Positions 42,912 through 51,641 of a stretch of 64,000 bases of DNA are shown here, one piece after another. The stretch is taken from assembly GCF_000507185.2 (NCBI RefSeq), contig NZ_AYTM02000002.1:767501-831500 (forward strand). The letters are read 5' to 3'. The stretch's first letter is position 1. The number at the start of each line of letters is the position of its first letter. The translations under genes were made by a program, and so were the position numbers. A model generated the notes under the pieces. That model had not been told where the DNA came from. It made no database searches and worked only from the letters and a program-made list of their open reading frames with translations. This DNA comes from Pseudomonas syringae KCTC 12500. GTDB taxonomy: Bacteria > Pseudomonadota > Gammaproteobacteria > Pseudomonadales > Pseudomonadaceae.

Positions 42912-44228
42912 TTATCCGGCTTTACCGCTTGCCAGGTCATCCACCACCATGCCCCGGCGCAGGCCGAATACTGCAGCGGTCATCAGGCCCGTGGCGCCCA
43001 TGATCAGGCTATACAGCACGCACACCCAGATATTCCAGGGCACCAGGGCAATCAGCAGCAATGGCGTGGTGCTGGCCCAGAAGGCGTAGGCGATGTTGTA
43101 AGTGAACGAGATCCCTGACACACGGATGTTCGCCGGGAACAGTCCGATCATCACCGACGGCACCACACCGACAATCCCGCACGCCAGTCCGGCAATCGCG
43201 TAGGCGATGCCCAGTGGCATCCATTGCTCGATGAGGCTGGTGTAAAGCACGCCGATGCCCATCGGCATCAGCAGGCTGTAGAACAGGATGCCGCGCCAGG
43301 CGCCGATACGGTCGACCAGCATGCCTGCCAGCACGCAGCCTATATTGAGAAACACGATACCGACGGCACTCAGGGCAAAGGTGTCGCTGGCACTGATACC
43401 AAAGCGCTGCTGCATGACAGTCGGAGTAACCACCACCAGGACCACCACTGCTGAGGTCAGCACAAAGGTCAGCAGCGCAGCAGGCAGCAAGGATTGGCGA
43501 TGATCGCGCAGCACCTGGCCAAGCGGCAGCGCCGGCAGGTGTTCACGCTGGGCATGCAGGGCAATGAACACCGGGGTTTCGTTTAGCCAGCGGCGCAACC
43601 AGACCCCAACCACACCGAATATGCCACCGAGCAGGAACGGAATACGCCATGCCCAGTCAAGAATTTCGCCGGGGCTGAAGACCCGCGCCAGCCATGTTGC
43701 GGTCAGTGCACCCAGCAGGTATCCGAATGTCAGGCCGGCTTGCAGTACGCCCAGTGCATAGCCGCGGTGCCCCTTGGGCGCGTGTTCTGCCACGAATACC
43801 CAGGCGCTTGGCACTTCGCCGCCCACAGCGGCTCCTTGCAGGATGCGCAGCGCCAGCAGGACCAGCGGCGCCCAGTAACCGATCTGTGCGTAAGTGGGCA
43901 TGACGCCGATCAGCAGACAAGGCAGGGCCATCATCAGAATGCTCAGGCTGAACACGCGCTTGCGCCCCAGCCGGTCGGCGAAGTGCGCCATGAGAATCCC
44001 GCCCAGCGGGCGCGCCAGATAGCCGGTCACGAAGATCCCGAAGCTTTGCAGCAGACGCAGCCACTCTGGCATGTCAGGGGGAAAGAACAGCTGGCTGAGG
44101 GTCAGCGCAAAGAACACAAAAATGATGAAGTCGTAGATTTCCAGCGCCCCACCCAGCGCGGCAAGACTCAGTGTCTTGTAGTCGCCTTTGGTGAAAGGTT
44201 GCGGAGTGGATTGAACGATGGCCGTCAT
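42912..44228 (-). CDS. MFS transporter, metabolite:H+ symporter family
   Basis: 438 residues from ATG 44228 (MTAIVQSTPQPFTKGDYKTL). Twelve helices with the metabolite:H+ symporter pattern: ALGGALEIYDFIIFVFFA, GYLARPLGGILMAHFADRLG and GRKRVFSLSILMMALPCL. The IYDF motif is typical of ShiA/ProP/KgtP-type carriers taking up organic acids or osmolytes. It lies downstream of a TonB-dependent receptor gene on the same strand, with a repeat-containing gap of about 260 bp, so a shared ligand is possible but not shown. Confidence 0.88.
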   Translation of the reverse strand: MTAIVQSTPQPFTKGDYKTLSLAALGGALEIYDFIIFVFFALTLSQLFFPPDMPEWLRLLQSFGIFVTGYLARPLGGILMAHFADRLGRKRVFSLSILMMALPCLLIGVMPTYAQIGYWAPLVLLALRILQGAAVGGEVPSAWVFVAEHAPKGHRGYALGVLQAGLTFGYLLGALTATWLARVFSPGEILDWAWRIPFLLGGIFGVVGVWLRRWLNETPVFIALHAQREHLPALPLGQVLRDHRQSLLPAALLTFVLTSAVVVLVVVTPTVMQQRFGISASDTFALSAVGIVFLNIGCVLAGMLVDRIGAWRGILFYSLLMPMGIGVLYTSLIEQWMPLGIAYAIAGLACGIVGVVPSVMIGLFPANIRVSGISFTYNIAYAFWASTTPLLLIALVPWNIWVCVLYSLIMGATGLMTAAVFGLRRGMVVDDLASGKAG

Positions 44229-44372
44229 GAAGCCCCCGAAACATGGCTGAAAAGAGCGCCTGACGCTCACAGGGCGCGAAGAATAGCAAAGCTTGCGGGC
44301 GCACTGATACGGAGCTGAGGCCTGTAGCGGGAACGATGATCCCGACTATCGTGCGAGTCGCATGCCGCTCTG

Positions 44373-44405
44373 GACGCTCCGCGTCCTCTTGCGACGCAGA
44401 GCGTC
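44373..44405. repeat. Pair of GACGC-NNN-GCGTC palindromes
   Basis: GACGC-TCC-GCGTC (44373-44385) and GACGC-AGA-GCGTC (44393-44405) stand 7 bp apart in the gap between the TonB receptor and MFS genes. Confidence 0.75.
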
Positions 44406-44486
44406 GAGAACTGCATTGCCATGCGGGAGTGTGCCGAACGATCATCTCGACTGGCGTGCCGATGCTCCGCGTACCAGAACCCTTCG

Positions 44487-46661
44487 CTAAAAGTTGACGG
44501 AGGCTGACAGTCTCGCCGTTCTGGGCGCGCCCATGAACAGGTAGTCGTCACCCAGATACTCTCCGGCATCACGCCAATAGCGTTTGTCGAACAGATTGTC
44601 TACCGTCAGGCGCAGGACCGTGTCGTAACCGCTGATTCGGGTGCTGTAACGGCTGCCGATATTGAACAGTGCGTAGTCATTGACCTGCACGGTACCTTCA
44701 CGGTCAGCGTACTTGCTGGCGCTGTACTGCACTCCGCCGAGCAATGCGAGCCCGGGCACCGGCAGGCTGTAGTCGGCTTGCAGGGTGCCACGGTATCTGG
44801 GCACATTGAGGGCCTGGTGATCGTCATAGGCCTCGGTGCCGCTGTCTTCAACGCGCGCCCGGATGGCCGCCGCACTGGCGGATATCTGCAGGCGGTCAGT
44901 CACCCAGCCACTTGCCCCCAGTTCAAGGCCGGTGTTTTTCTGCTCGCCTTGCTGTACGTAAGTGAACGTACCGTCATCGTTGGGTCTGGAATACTGGTAG
45001 GCCTGACGAGCCTGAAACACTGCGGCGGTCAGGCTCATGCGCTGCCAGTCATACTTGACGCCTGCTTCCAGCTGTCGGGATACGGTCGGCGCAAGAATTT
45101 CACTGGCATTGGTGGTGAACCACGCCGCCGTCCCGCCCAGCGACAGGCCCTTGCTGTAGCTGGTGTAGAGCGAAACATTGTCCACCGACTTGTAGATCAG
45201 CGCCGCCTGCGGCAGAAACACATAGCGCTCGGTGTGTCGCGCATCACTGCCGTCCTCGTTGAATGCCTGCTCGTCGAGCCGCACCCCGCGTCCGCCCAGC
45301 ACGGTTTGCCAGTGCTCGTTGAAGCTGATCCGGTCGGTGGCAAACAGCGCATACTGGCGGCTGTCCAGGCGGCGCTCGGTATGCGGAAGCCCCAGGGTGG
45401 AGGGTGCCACCTGCTCAGGTGCCTCATTGATATTGCCCGAGCCGACGAATTCGTTGAAGGTCCCGCGCGTGTCGACCGTGCGGCGGTAGGCACTGCTGCC
45501 GAAGGTCAGTTCGTGCCCCAGCGATCCGGTAGCGAATGTACCGGACATGGCTGCTTCGACTTCATCGTTGCGACGCGTATCGTCCGGGCTGCGGAAATCA
45601 TAGATGTCATAACCGCCCTCGGCACTGAAATGGTTAGGCACCGCTTGCCCGGCGCAACTGGCCGAGCCGTAACACCCCCACGCAAAGGCACTGTAGTCAT
45701 CGATGACCACGCGACTGCGCGAAGCACTGAGACTGCCCTTCCAGCTGTCATTGAAGCGATATTCGAAACGTCCGTTCATGTTCAGCGAGTCGATACCGAC
45801 CGGATTGGACCAATTCTGGTAGCCCAGCAATTTACGTGGCGAGGCGTCGTGAGGCAGCGCAGTGCCGCCCAGAAGCTGATAACCGGGCACCGAACGCTGT
45901 TCTTTGGTCTGGTACTCGACATCGAGTTGCAGCAGGGCGCGCTCGCTGATGTTCCAGTCGAACGCCAGGGAGGCAAAATCGCGCTGGCCATCGGCGTGTT
46001 CGACATACGAACGAATGTCTTCGTGGGCAAGGTTGGCGCGCAGGCCGAATTGCTGTTCGCTGCCGAACCAGCCCCCGACGTCGGTCGCGATGTAGCGTTC
46101 GCCGTGTTCGTTGGTCGAGACCGTGACCGAGCGAACGTCCTGCGCCCGTTTGGTCTGATAATTGATGACCCCACTGGGCTCGGCCACGCCGCTCTGCAGG
46201 CCGGAAAGCCCCTTGAGCAACTCGACCTGCTGCTTGTTCTCCAGCGCTACGTTCTGCTCACCGGCAATGCTGCGGCCATTGATGCGATAACTGTTGGCGG
46301 CGTTCAACGAAAACCCGCGCACCACAAAGTTTTCGTAATAGCCCACCGGGGCATAGCCGTCGCCGACCGACGCGTCGTTGCGCAGCACTTCACTCAGCAG
46401 CTTTGCCTGACGGTCCTTGATCAACGCGGCGCTGAACACCGACACCGAGGCGGGCGTGTCCAGCAGAGAAGCCTGATCGAAACCGAAGATCGATGCCCGC
46501 TCGGCTTTATAGTCGCCGGTGCTTTCCGGCTCGCTGAACCCAGTGACGTTGACCGCATCCAGGCTGAGCACCTCTGCGGCCAGCAACGGCGAGGCAACCG
46601 CCATACCCAACGGTAACAATCGCCAGGCGTGGCGCATGGCAGGTCGGTAAGGCGTTCTCAT
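44487..46661 (-). CDS. TonB-dependent siderophore-type receptor
   Basis: 724 residues from ATG 46661 (MRTPYRPAMRHAWRLLPLG); signal peptide ends near PLLAAE. The plug has ASLLDTPASVSVFSAALI, YYENFVVRGFSLN and GVAEPSGVINYQTKRA, the pattern of siderophore receptors. The barrel ends RTARLSASVNF with the C-terminal Phe needed for insertion. There is no N-terminal signalling domain, so regulation through a sigma/anti-sigma pair is not expected. No Fur box was recognised upstream. It imports an unknown iron chelate using TonB-ExbBD energy. Confidence 0.92.
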   Translation of the reverse strand: MRTPYRPAMRHAWRLLPLGMAVASPLLAAEVLSLDAVNVTGFSEPESTGDYKAERASIFGFDQASLLDTPASVSVFSAALIKDRQAKLLSEVLRNDASVGDGYAPVGYYENFVVRGFSLNAANSYRINGRSIAGEQNVALENKQQVELLKGLSGLQSGVAEPSGVINYQTKRAQDVRSVTVSTNEHGERYIATDVGGWFGSEQQFGLRANLAHEDIRSYVEHADGQRDFASLAFDWNISERALLQLDVEYQTKEQRSVPGYQLLGGTALPHDASPRKLLGYQNWSNPVGIDSLNMNGRFEYRFNDSWKGSLSASRSRVVIDDYSAFAWGCYGSASCAGQAVPNHFSAEGGYDIYDFRSPDDTRRNDEVEAAMSGTFATGSLGHELTFGSSAYRRTVDTRGTFNEFVGSGNINEAPEQVAPSTLGLPHTERRLDSRQYALFATDRISFNEHWQTVLGGRGVRLDEQAFNEDGSDARHTERYVFLPQAALIYKSVDNVSLYTSYSKGLSLGGTAAWFTTNASEILAPTVSRQLEAGVKYDWQRMSLTAAVFQARQAYQYSRPNDDGTFTYVQQGEQKNTGLELGASGWVTDRLQISASAAAIRARVEDSGTEAYDDHQALNVPRYRGTLQADYSLPVPGLALLGGVQYSASKYADREGTVQVNDYALFNIGSRYSTRISGYDTVLRLTVDNLFDKRYWRDAGEYLGDDYLFMGAPRTARLSASVNF

Positions 46662-46963
46662 CGAGCAGACTCCGCAAGGACAGATGCCTGGACAGACGCG
46701 ACGCACCTTCCGGCAGGGGGCCAACCTTTTACGTTCACTGTCGGTTTTTTTCAACCTTTACGTGATGCTTTGCCTTTAAACGAAGTGCTGGGGAAAACTT
46801 TACTTACGAATCAGCAGGGCGAGACCGGCTTCAAAACGCTTCGCACACTTGAATAATTAAGCGTGAATTAAGTAAGCGCGGATAATCTGAGTTCAACAAA
46901 ACCGCTGAACCAATCAGCGTGTGATGAATCAATCAAGACAGATCAATCAGAAAGGAATACCCC
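46662..46963. other. Divergent promoter region between the TonB receptor and PepSY genes
   Basis: About 300 bp. It contains a PmrA/ColR-like direct repeat (46856-46872) and no gene. I see no ferric-uptake-regulator dyad. Confidence 0.5.
46856..46872 (+). promoter_or_regulatory. PmrA/ColR-like direct repeat ATTAAG-N5-ATTAAG
   Basis: Two identical hexamers in direct orientation with 11-bp period, followed 10 bp later by TAATCT, a fair -10. OmpR-family regulators such as PmrA and ColR bind TTAAK-type half-sites spaced like this. The PepSY gene starts 91 bp downstream. Inferred, not proven. Confidence 0.5.
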
Positions 46964-47272
46964 ATGAAACTTATGCCTGCCGTTTTCGCCGCTGTTGCCC
47001 TCACTGCTGTTGCAGGTGCCGCTCAGGCTGACGTTGGTCCCGATGAAGTGATCCGCCTGTACAAGTCTCAGGCGTTGGGTGACTTCGAACAGTTCAACAA
47101 CAATGCCGTTGCCAAGCACCAGGGCTTCACGGTCCGCGATACCGAGCTGGAAAAAGACGGCACTGGCCGCCTGATCTATCAGATCGAACTGAAAGACGCC
47201 AAGGGTGTGGAGTGGAACTACGACGTTGATGCCAAGACAGGCGAAGTGGTAAGTGACAAAAAGGATACTTGA
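46964..47272 (+). CDS. Secreted PepSY-domain protein
   Basis: 102 residues, RBS AAAGGAAT. Signal peptide ends near GAAQA. The rest is one PepSY domain (DEVIRLYKSQALGDFEQFN; RLIYQIELKDAKGVEWNYDV; KTGEVVSDKKD). Such small PepSY proteins are periplasmic and often under two-component control (PmrA, ColR or PhoP types); here an ATTAAG direct repeat sits upstream. Confidence 0.88.
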   Translation: MKLMPAVFAAVALTAVAGAAQADVGPDEVIRLYKSQALGDFEQFNNNAVAKHQGFTVRDTELEKDGTGRLIYQIELKDAKGVEWNYDVDAKTGEVVSDKKDT

Positions 47273-47311
47273 TCCGATTGCTTTAATGGTTACCACCGCA
47301 AGCAACTCATA

Positions 47312-47346
47312 AGAAAATTCCCACAATATTGTGGGAATTTTCTTTT
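47312..47346. terminator. Bidirectional intrinsic terminator
   Basis: AGAAAATTCCCACAATATTGTGGGAATTTTCT is split here only by description: a perfect 16-bp dyad (positions 47312-47343) with A and T runs on the two sides. It serves the convergent PepSY and sugar dehydrogenase genes. Confidence 0.9.
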
Positions 47347-47365
47347 TCAAGCGATTAACAGTTTA

Positions 47366-48529
47366 TTACTGAGCCAAGCCCACTTTCAGCAGACTGCCCT
47401 TATCGTCGTCGGTCAACAGATACAAGTAACCATCCGGTCCCTGACGAACATCCCGTATGCGCTGTTTCATGTCTTTCAACAGACGCTCTTCATGAACGAT
47501 TTTGTCATTCTCGAACTGCAGCCTGATCAACTCTTCAGTGGCCAGCGCACCGATGAATACACTGTGATCCCATGCCTTGAAAAGGCTGTGGTCATAGAAC
47601 GCCATGCCACTGAGGCCCGGCGACACTTCCCAGACCTGGAACGGAATTTTGGTTCCTTCGACAACCTTGCCCTTGGACTCCGGAATCGGCTGACCCGAGT
47701 AGTCGATACCGTGGGTCGCGATCGGCCAGCCATAATTCGCGCCACGCTCGATGATATTCAGCTCATCACCGCCCTTGGGACCATGCTCGTTGGTCCACAA
47801 CGTCCCGGTCCAGGGATCCAGCGCGGCGCCCTGCTGATTGCGATGGCCATAGGACCATATCTCGGGGCGTACGCCCTTCTGGCCCACGAACGGATTGTCT
47901 TTCGGTACGCTGCCGTCCGGGTAGATGCGCACGATCTTGCCCTGCAACTTGTCCAGATCCTGCGCAGTGGGGCGCTGGTTGTTTTCGCCCAGCGCGATGA
48001 ACAGGTAACCGTCGCGATCGAAGACCATCCGCGCGCCGAAGTGGTTGCCCACCGACAGTTTCGGTTCCTGGCGGAAGATAACTTCGAAGTCTTCCAGACG
48101 GGTCATGTCTTTGGACAGGCGACCACGCCCAGCGGCAGTGCCGGCGGTATCACCGTCGGCGGCAGTCTTGCCGCTGCCCTCGGAGTAGGTCAGATAGACC
48201 ATGCGGTCCTTGGCGAAGTCCGGAGACAGCACGACATCGAGCAGACCGCCCTGCTTCTGCGCCCAGACTTGGGGCACCCCGGAAAGCGGTGCAGATAATT
48301 TGCCATCCGCCGACACCACGCGCAGGTTGCCGGAACGCTCTGTCACCAGCATGCCTTGCTTGTCAGGCAGAAAGGCCAGCCCCCACGGATGGTCCAGACC
48401 TTCGACAACGGGCGTCACCGTGACGGTGCCCAGTTCGCTTTTGTAGGACTCCGTAGCGGCGCTGGCCGTCAGTGGCAGGCTCAGAATGGCTGCAGTACAC
48501 AATGTCGCGATCAGGGTTTTTCTAAGCAT
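47366..48529 (-). CDS. PQQ-dependent aldose sugar dehydrogenase (YliI-like)
   Basis: 387 residues from ATG 48529 (MLRKTLIATLCTAAILSL), with AGGAAACGCTC ahead. Signal peptide ends near TASAA. A six-bladed quinoprotein fold is indicated by GLDHPWGLAFLPDKQGMLVT, GNHFGARMVFDRDGYLFIAL, WSYGHRNQQGAALDP and NEHGPKGGDELNIIERGANY. It resembles soluble PQQ aldose dehydrogenases that oxidise sugars in the periplasm and pass electrons on. No PQQ synthesis genes are nearby. Confidence 0.9.
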   Translation of the reverse strand: MLRKTLIATLCTAAILSLPLTASAATESYKSELGTVTVTPVVEGLDHPWGLAFLPDKQGMLVTERSGNLRVVSADGKLSAPLSGVPQVWAQKQGGLLDVVLSPDFAKDRMVYLTYSEGSGKTAADGDTAGTAAGRGRLSKDMTRLEDFEVIFRQEPKLSVGNHFGARMVFDRDGYLFIALGENNQRPTAQDLDKLQGKIVRIYPDGSVPKDNPFVGQKGVRPEIWSYGHRNQQGAALDPWTGTLWTNEHGPKGGDELNIIERGANYGWPIATHGIDYSGQPIPESKGKVVEGTKIPFQVWEVSPGLSGMAFYDHSLFKAWDHSVFIGALATEELIRLQFENDKIVHEERLLKDMKQRIRDVRQGPDGYLYLLTDDDKGSLLKVGLAQ

Positions 48530-48584
48530 GAGCGTTTCCTTATGCATTGAGTCGACGTCCACACGGGTTCGCCGGTTTGAAAAT

Positions 48585-48905
48585 TCAGTTGCCGCGCTTG
48601 GGGTCGGTTGTCGGTGTAGAAGGGCGTGGCGTGTTCTGGCGCGTAGGATAGCCGTTGCCGATGCCACCGTTTTCCAGAGTGGGCTTGCGCACCGGCGGCG
48701 CAATGTTGGGGCCACGAGACGGGGGCACGCTGGACTCGGTGCCTTGGCGGCTGTTGGGGTTGGCACGGTGAATCGGGCTGTTATAGGGGTTGCTGCTGGC
48801 ACCGTTGTTGAGGGTGCTGTTTGGCAGCGTCTGCGCCTGGATCGCACCGATGCTGCATGACGCAACAAGCACGCCGCCGACAAGATTGCGCACAAAACTG
48901 TTCAT
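48585..48905 (-). CDS. Small secreted Asn/Pro-rich protein
   Basis: 106 residues from ATG 48905, with AGAGGTAG ahead. Signal peptide ends near AIQAQ. The mature chain is low-complexity and rich in Asn, Pro, Ser and Gly, with no cysteine and no domain I recognise. It is 55 bp upstream of the sugar dehydrogenase on the same strand; a shared transcript is possible. Confidence 0.6.
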   Translation of the reverse strand: MNSFVRNLVGGVLVASCSIGAIQAQTLPNSTLNNGASSNPYNSPIHRANPNSRQGTESSVPPSRGPNIAPPVRKPTLENGGIGNGYPTRQNTPRPSTPTTDPKRGN

Positions 48906-49155
48906 CACTACCTCTGGGCAAAGTGAAAACTTCGGAGTAACCGTGAAGGCTCAGGCCTTTGATGGCAACCCGGGCCTCAGGTTCGACGCGACACTGCCAA
49001 TGAGCAAGCAAAGCGCTGGGAGAGTTTGTAACAAGGATGGTCAGGGCTGTCGCAGCCGAACGACGCAACGGCCTGCAGCCCAAGGTTTTGCGGATAACAA
49101 AAGCCACACTGCAGACAGCCGGTGCGCTCAAAACGCACAAGCTGGCTCAGGGTGC

Positions 49156-50340
49156 CTACGCAGACTTCAACGGCATGCTGAAGGTAAAGACCGTGCCCTG
49201 CTCTCGCGTCGAGCACACCTCGAGCGTACCCCCATGAGCGATGGCTATCTCGCTGGCGATGTACAACCCCAGTCCGAGCCCGGCTTGCGGCTCGTCGGTG
49301 ATGGGTCTCGAGTACGGCAGGAACAGTTGCGCACGAACCGATTCAGGTATCGGCTCTCCCTGATTGGTAACGCTGAGCACAAATACCTCGCCATGCACGC
49401 CTGCCGTCACTTCGACCGGGCTCTCGGCATCACCATGGCTGATCGCGTTGGACACCAGGTTGGAAAGCAATTGCGCGATTCGCTCGTGATCGCAGCGGAT
49501 ACGCTCCAGCGCGCCTATGTTCGAGTGAATCGGCCGCGACGGGTGAACACGCTGCACCTCTGAAATCACATGTTCCAGGGTTTTATCCAGGCCGGGCGCC
49601 TCATGGATACTGAGAGGAATGCCATGACCCATGCGGCCACGGGCAAAATCGAGCACGTCATCGACCAGCTGCGAGGCGCGCTGGCCAGAGGTCAGGATGT
49701 GGTACACGATCTGCTCGGCCTTTTCATCCAGCGGACGGCGCAGCAGCAATTCGGCGCTGGCATTGATGGCAAACAGCGGGTTGCGCAGGTCGTGCCCCAG
49801 GACGGCGATAAACTGCTCGCGCAGCTCAGCCACCTCACGTTCGGCGAGCAGGTCTTCACGCGCCTGTTGCAGGTTTTCCTCGGCCTCGATCTGCAGCGCC
49901 AGAAGACGTGCGAACGACACCATCATGGCCTCGATGGGCGTACCGATCAGCTTCGCCGGCTTGGGATCCAGCGCACAGATGGTGCCGAAAAAGGAGCCAT
50001 CGGAAAGAAAGATCGGCACCGAGATATAGCTCTGGAAGCTGTACAGACGTGGTGTGTCATGCGCACAGAACAACGGATCTTCAGCAACATGATCAATCAC
50101 CACAGCCTTGTGGGAGCTGCGAATCTCGTGGCAGATGGTGCTGCTCAGCTCCAGCTCGCCGCCGGGTTTCAAACCGAAATCGAGCTTGTCCAGGACCGCA
50201 CAGGCCGTCCAGGTGGTTTCGGTTACACGCGCCACGGCGGCGAAACCCAACCCGGTGGATTCGGCAATAACTTGCAGGATGGCCGGCACCGCACTGATCC
50301 GACTGATCGTGGCCACATCATTTGAAAGGGATCGCCGCAT
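49156..50340 (-). CDS. Orphan GAF-domain sensor histidine kinase
   Basis: 394 residues, soluble. GAF domain at about 20-160 (STICHEIRSSHKAVVIDHVA; YISVPIFLSDGSFFGTICAL), then HisKA with the phosphoacceptor in LGHDLRNPLFAINAS, and HATPase_c (QLLSNLVSNAISHG; GLGLGLYIASEIAIAHGG). It would sense a small ligand or redox state in the cytoplasm. No response regulator is adjacent. It lies 113 bp downstream of a PAS kinase with a similar catalytic core, so the two may have arisen by duplication. Confidence 0.9.
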   Translation of the reverse strand: MRRSLSNDVATISRISAVPAILQVIAESTGLGFAAVARVTETTWTACAVLDKLDFGLKPGGELELSSTICHEIRSSHKAVVIDHVAEDPLFCAHDTPRLYSFQSYISVPIFLSDGSFFGTICALDPKPAKLIGTPIEAMMVSFARLLALQIEAEENLQQAREDLLAEREVAELREQFIAVLGHDLRNPLFAINASAELLLRRPLDEKAEQIVYHILTSGQRASQLVDDVLDFARGRMGHGIPLSIHEAPGLDKTLEHVISEVQRVHPSRPIHSNIGALERIRCDHERIAQLLSNLVSNAISHGDAESPVEVTAGVHGEVFVLSVTNQGEPIPESVRAQLFLPYSRPITDEPQAGLGLGLYIASEIAIAHGGTLEVCSTREQGTVFTFSMPLKSA

Positions 50341-50453
50341 GTAGAACCTGTATGAGCCTTGATGTGATGACGCAGCTCGTAAGTTTAGAACTGTAACGAT
50401 TTTTCTGCACCCGTGAATAACACGGGTTGATCGTCAATCTGCATGAAACCTGA

Positions 50454-51641
50454 TCAAACCTCGGTTTTCGCCGGGGGACGCGGAAACGCCACGGTGAAGG
50501 TCGTGCCCTCTTCAGCCGAAGAACGAACCGTCACATCGCCCAGATGGGCTCGAACGATCTCGCGCACGATAAACAGCCCGAGCCCGACGGTGCGCGTCTC
50601 GTCACTGTCGCTGACCACGCGTACGACGGGCTCGTACAGGTCGTCTACCTTCTCCATGGGTATCGGTTCACCCACGTTGTGCACCGACAGCTTGATCATC
50701 CAGGTGTCGAACGACGACGTAATCAAAACCTCGCCGTCGTCGGTGCCGTAATTGATGGCATTGCTGACCAGATTGCCAAGCATCTGCAGCAGGCGGTCAG
50801 GATCAGCCGAACACGCGCCCTGCCCTTCGCTGCGATGGGTCAGCACCCGATCCGGGAAAACCTGGCGCAGCTCTTCGACGCCCCGGGCGACGACTGCGTG
50901 AAAGTCGATAGGCTGAGGAACGACGGTAATCCCACTGCCGACCCGGGCGTGAGTGAAATCCAGCAGATCGACAATCATGCGATCGGCGCGGTCGGTGGAA
51001 TGATTGATGTGTCCCAGAATCCGTTCCTGCCGCGACTCCAGCGGCGTGCGCTCCAGCAGCCCGGCAGCCATCTTGATCGCGGCCAGCGGGTTGCGCAGGT
51101 CGTGGCTGACGATGCCAATCATCTGTTCGGCAAAAATAGCCCGGATCTCCGCCTCGGCATGCGCCAGACGCAAGCGATTGCGCGCCGAGGTCAGCTCGCT
51201 CTGCACGGTCATCTGCTGTTGCAGGAGCTCTTCGGCGATCTTGCGGGCAGCCAGCAGTTCGCGCTCGTACTTGTTGCGCTCTTCGGCCAGGAACACGGCC
51301 ACTTCATGCAGATACCCCGACGGGTACTCGCGGCGTACGGCATTGAGCATCATCGGAATGGGGCGGCCATCGGCATGAATCAGCTCGACCTTGACCTCGG
51401 CAATTGAACCTTGTGCCAGCAGCGTGGGCGCCCAGTGAGTCTGCAGAAAGGCCTTGCCTGCCAGACTCAGCAGTTCCTGAAAGCGGCGGCCCACAACAGC
51501 GTCGCGCTCCAGCCCCAGCCATCGGCAAAACGTCAGGTTGGCGCGCTCGATAGTGCCGTTGGGCAACGTGATCAACAGACCACAGGGCGCATGCTCGTAA
51601 AGATCTTCCGTAACAGGCAGACTCACCTGTTCAACGGTCAT
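50454..51641 (-). CDS. PAS-domain sensor histidine kinase paired with the RsbQ-like hydrolase
   Basis: 395 residues, soluble. PAS domain at about 13-130 (LYEHAPCGLLITLPNGTIER; TFCRWLGLERDAVVGRRFQE), a coiled linker, HisKA with VSHDLRNPLAAIKMAAGLL, and HATPase_c (LLQMLGNLVSNAINYG; TVGLGLFIVREIV). The start lies inside the 3' end of the RsbQ-like gene (11-bp overlap, GAGAG ahead), implying translational coupling. In Bacillus, RsbQ hydrolase works on the PAS domain of phosphatase RsbP; here a kinase occupies that place. Signal is unknown. No response regulator is adjacent. Confidence 0.9.
   Translation of the reverse strand: MTVEQVSLPVTEDLYEHAPCGLLITLPNGTIERANLTFCRWLGLERDAVVGRRFQELLSLAGKAFLQTHWAPTLLAQGSIAEVKVELIHADGRPIPMMLNAVRREYPSGYLHEVAVFLAEERNKYERELLAARKIAEELLQQQMTVQSELTSARNRLRLAHAEAEIRAIFAEQMIGIVSHDLRNPLAAIKMAAGLLERTPLESRQERILGHINHSTDRADRMIVDLLDFTHARVGSGITVVPQPIDFHAVVARGVEELRQVFPDRVLTHRSEGQGACSADPDRLLQMLGNLVSNAINYGTDDGEVLITSSFDTWMIKLSVHNVGEPIPMEKVDDLYEPVVRVVSDSDETRTVGLGLFIVREIVRAHLGDVTVRSSAEEGTTFTVAFPRPPAKTEV

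Noticed and set aside
42754..43118. Short plus-strand frames at the 3' end of the MFS gene
   Set aside because: They overlap the MFS coding sequence antisense and have no RBS or domain.
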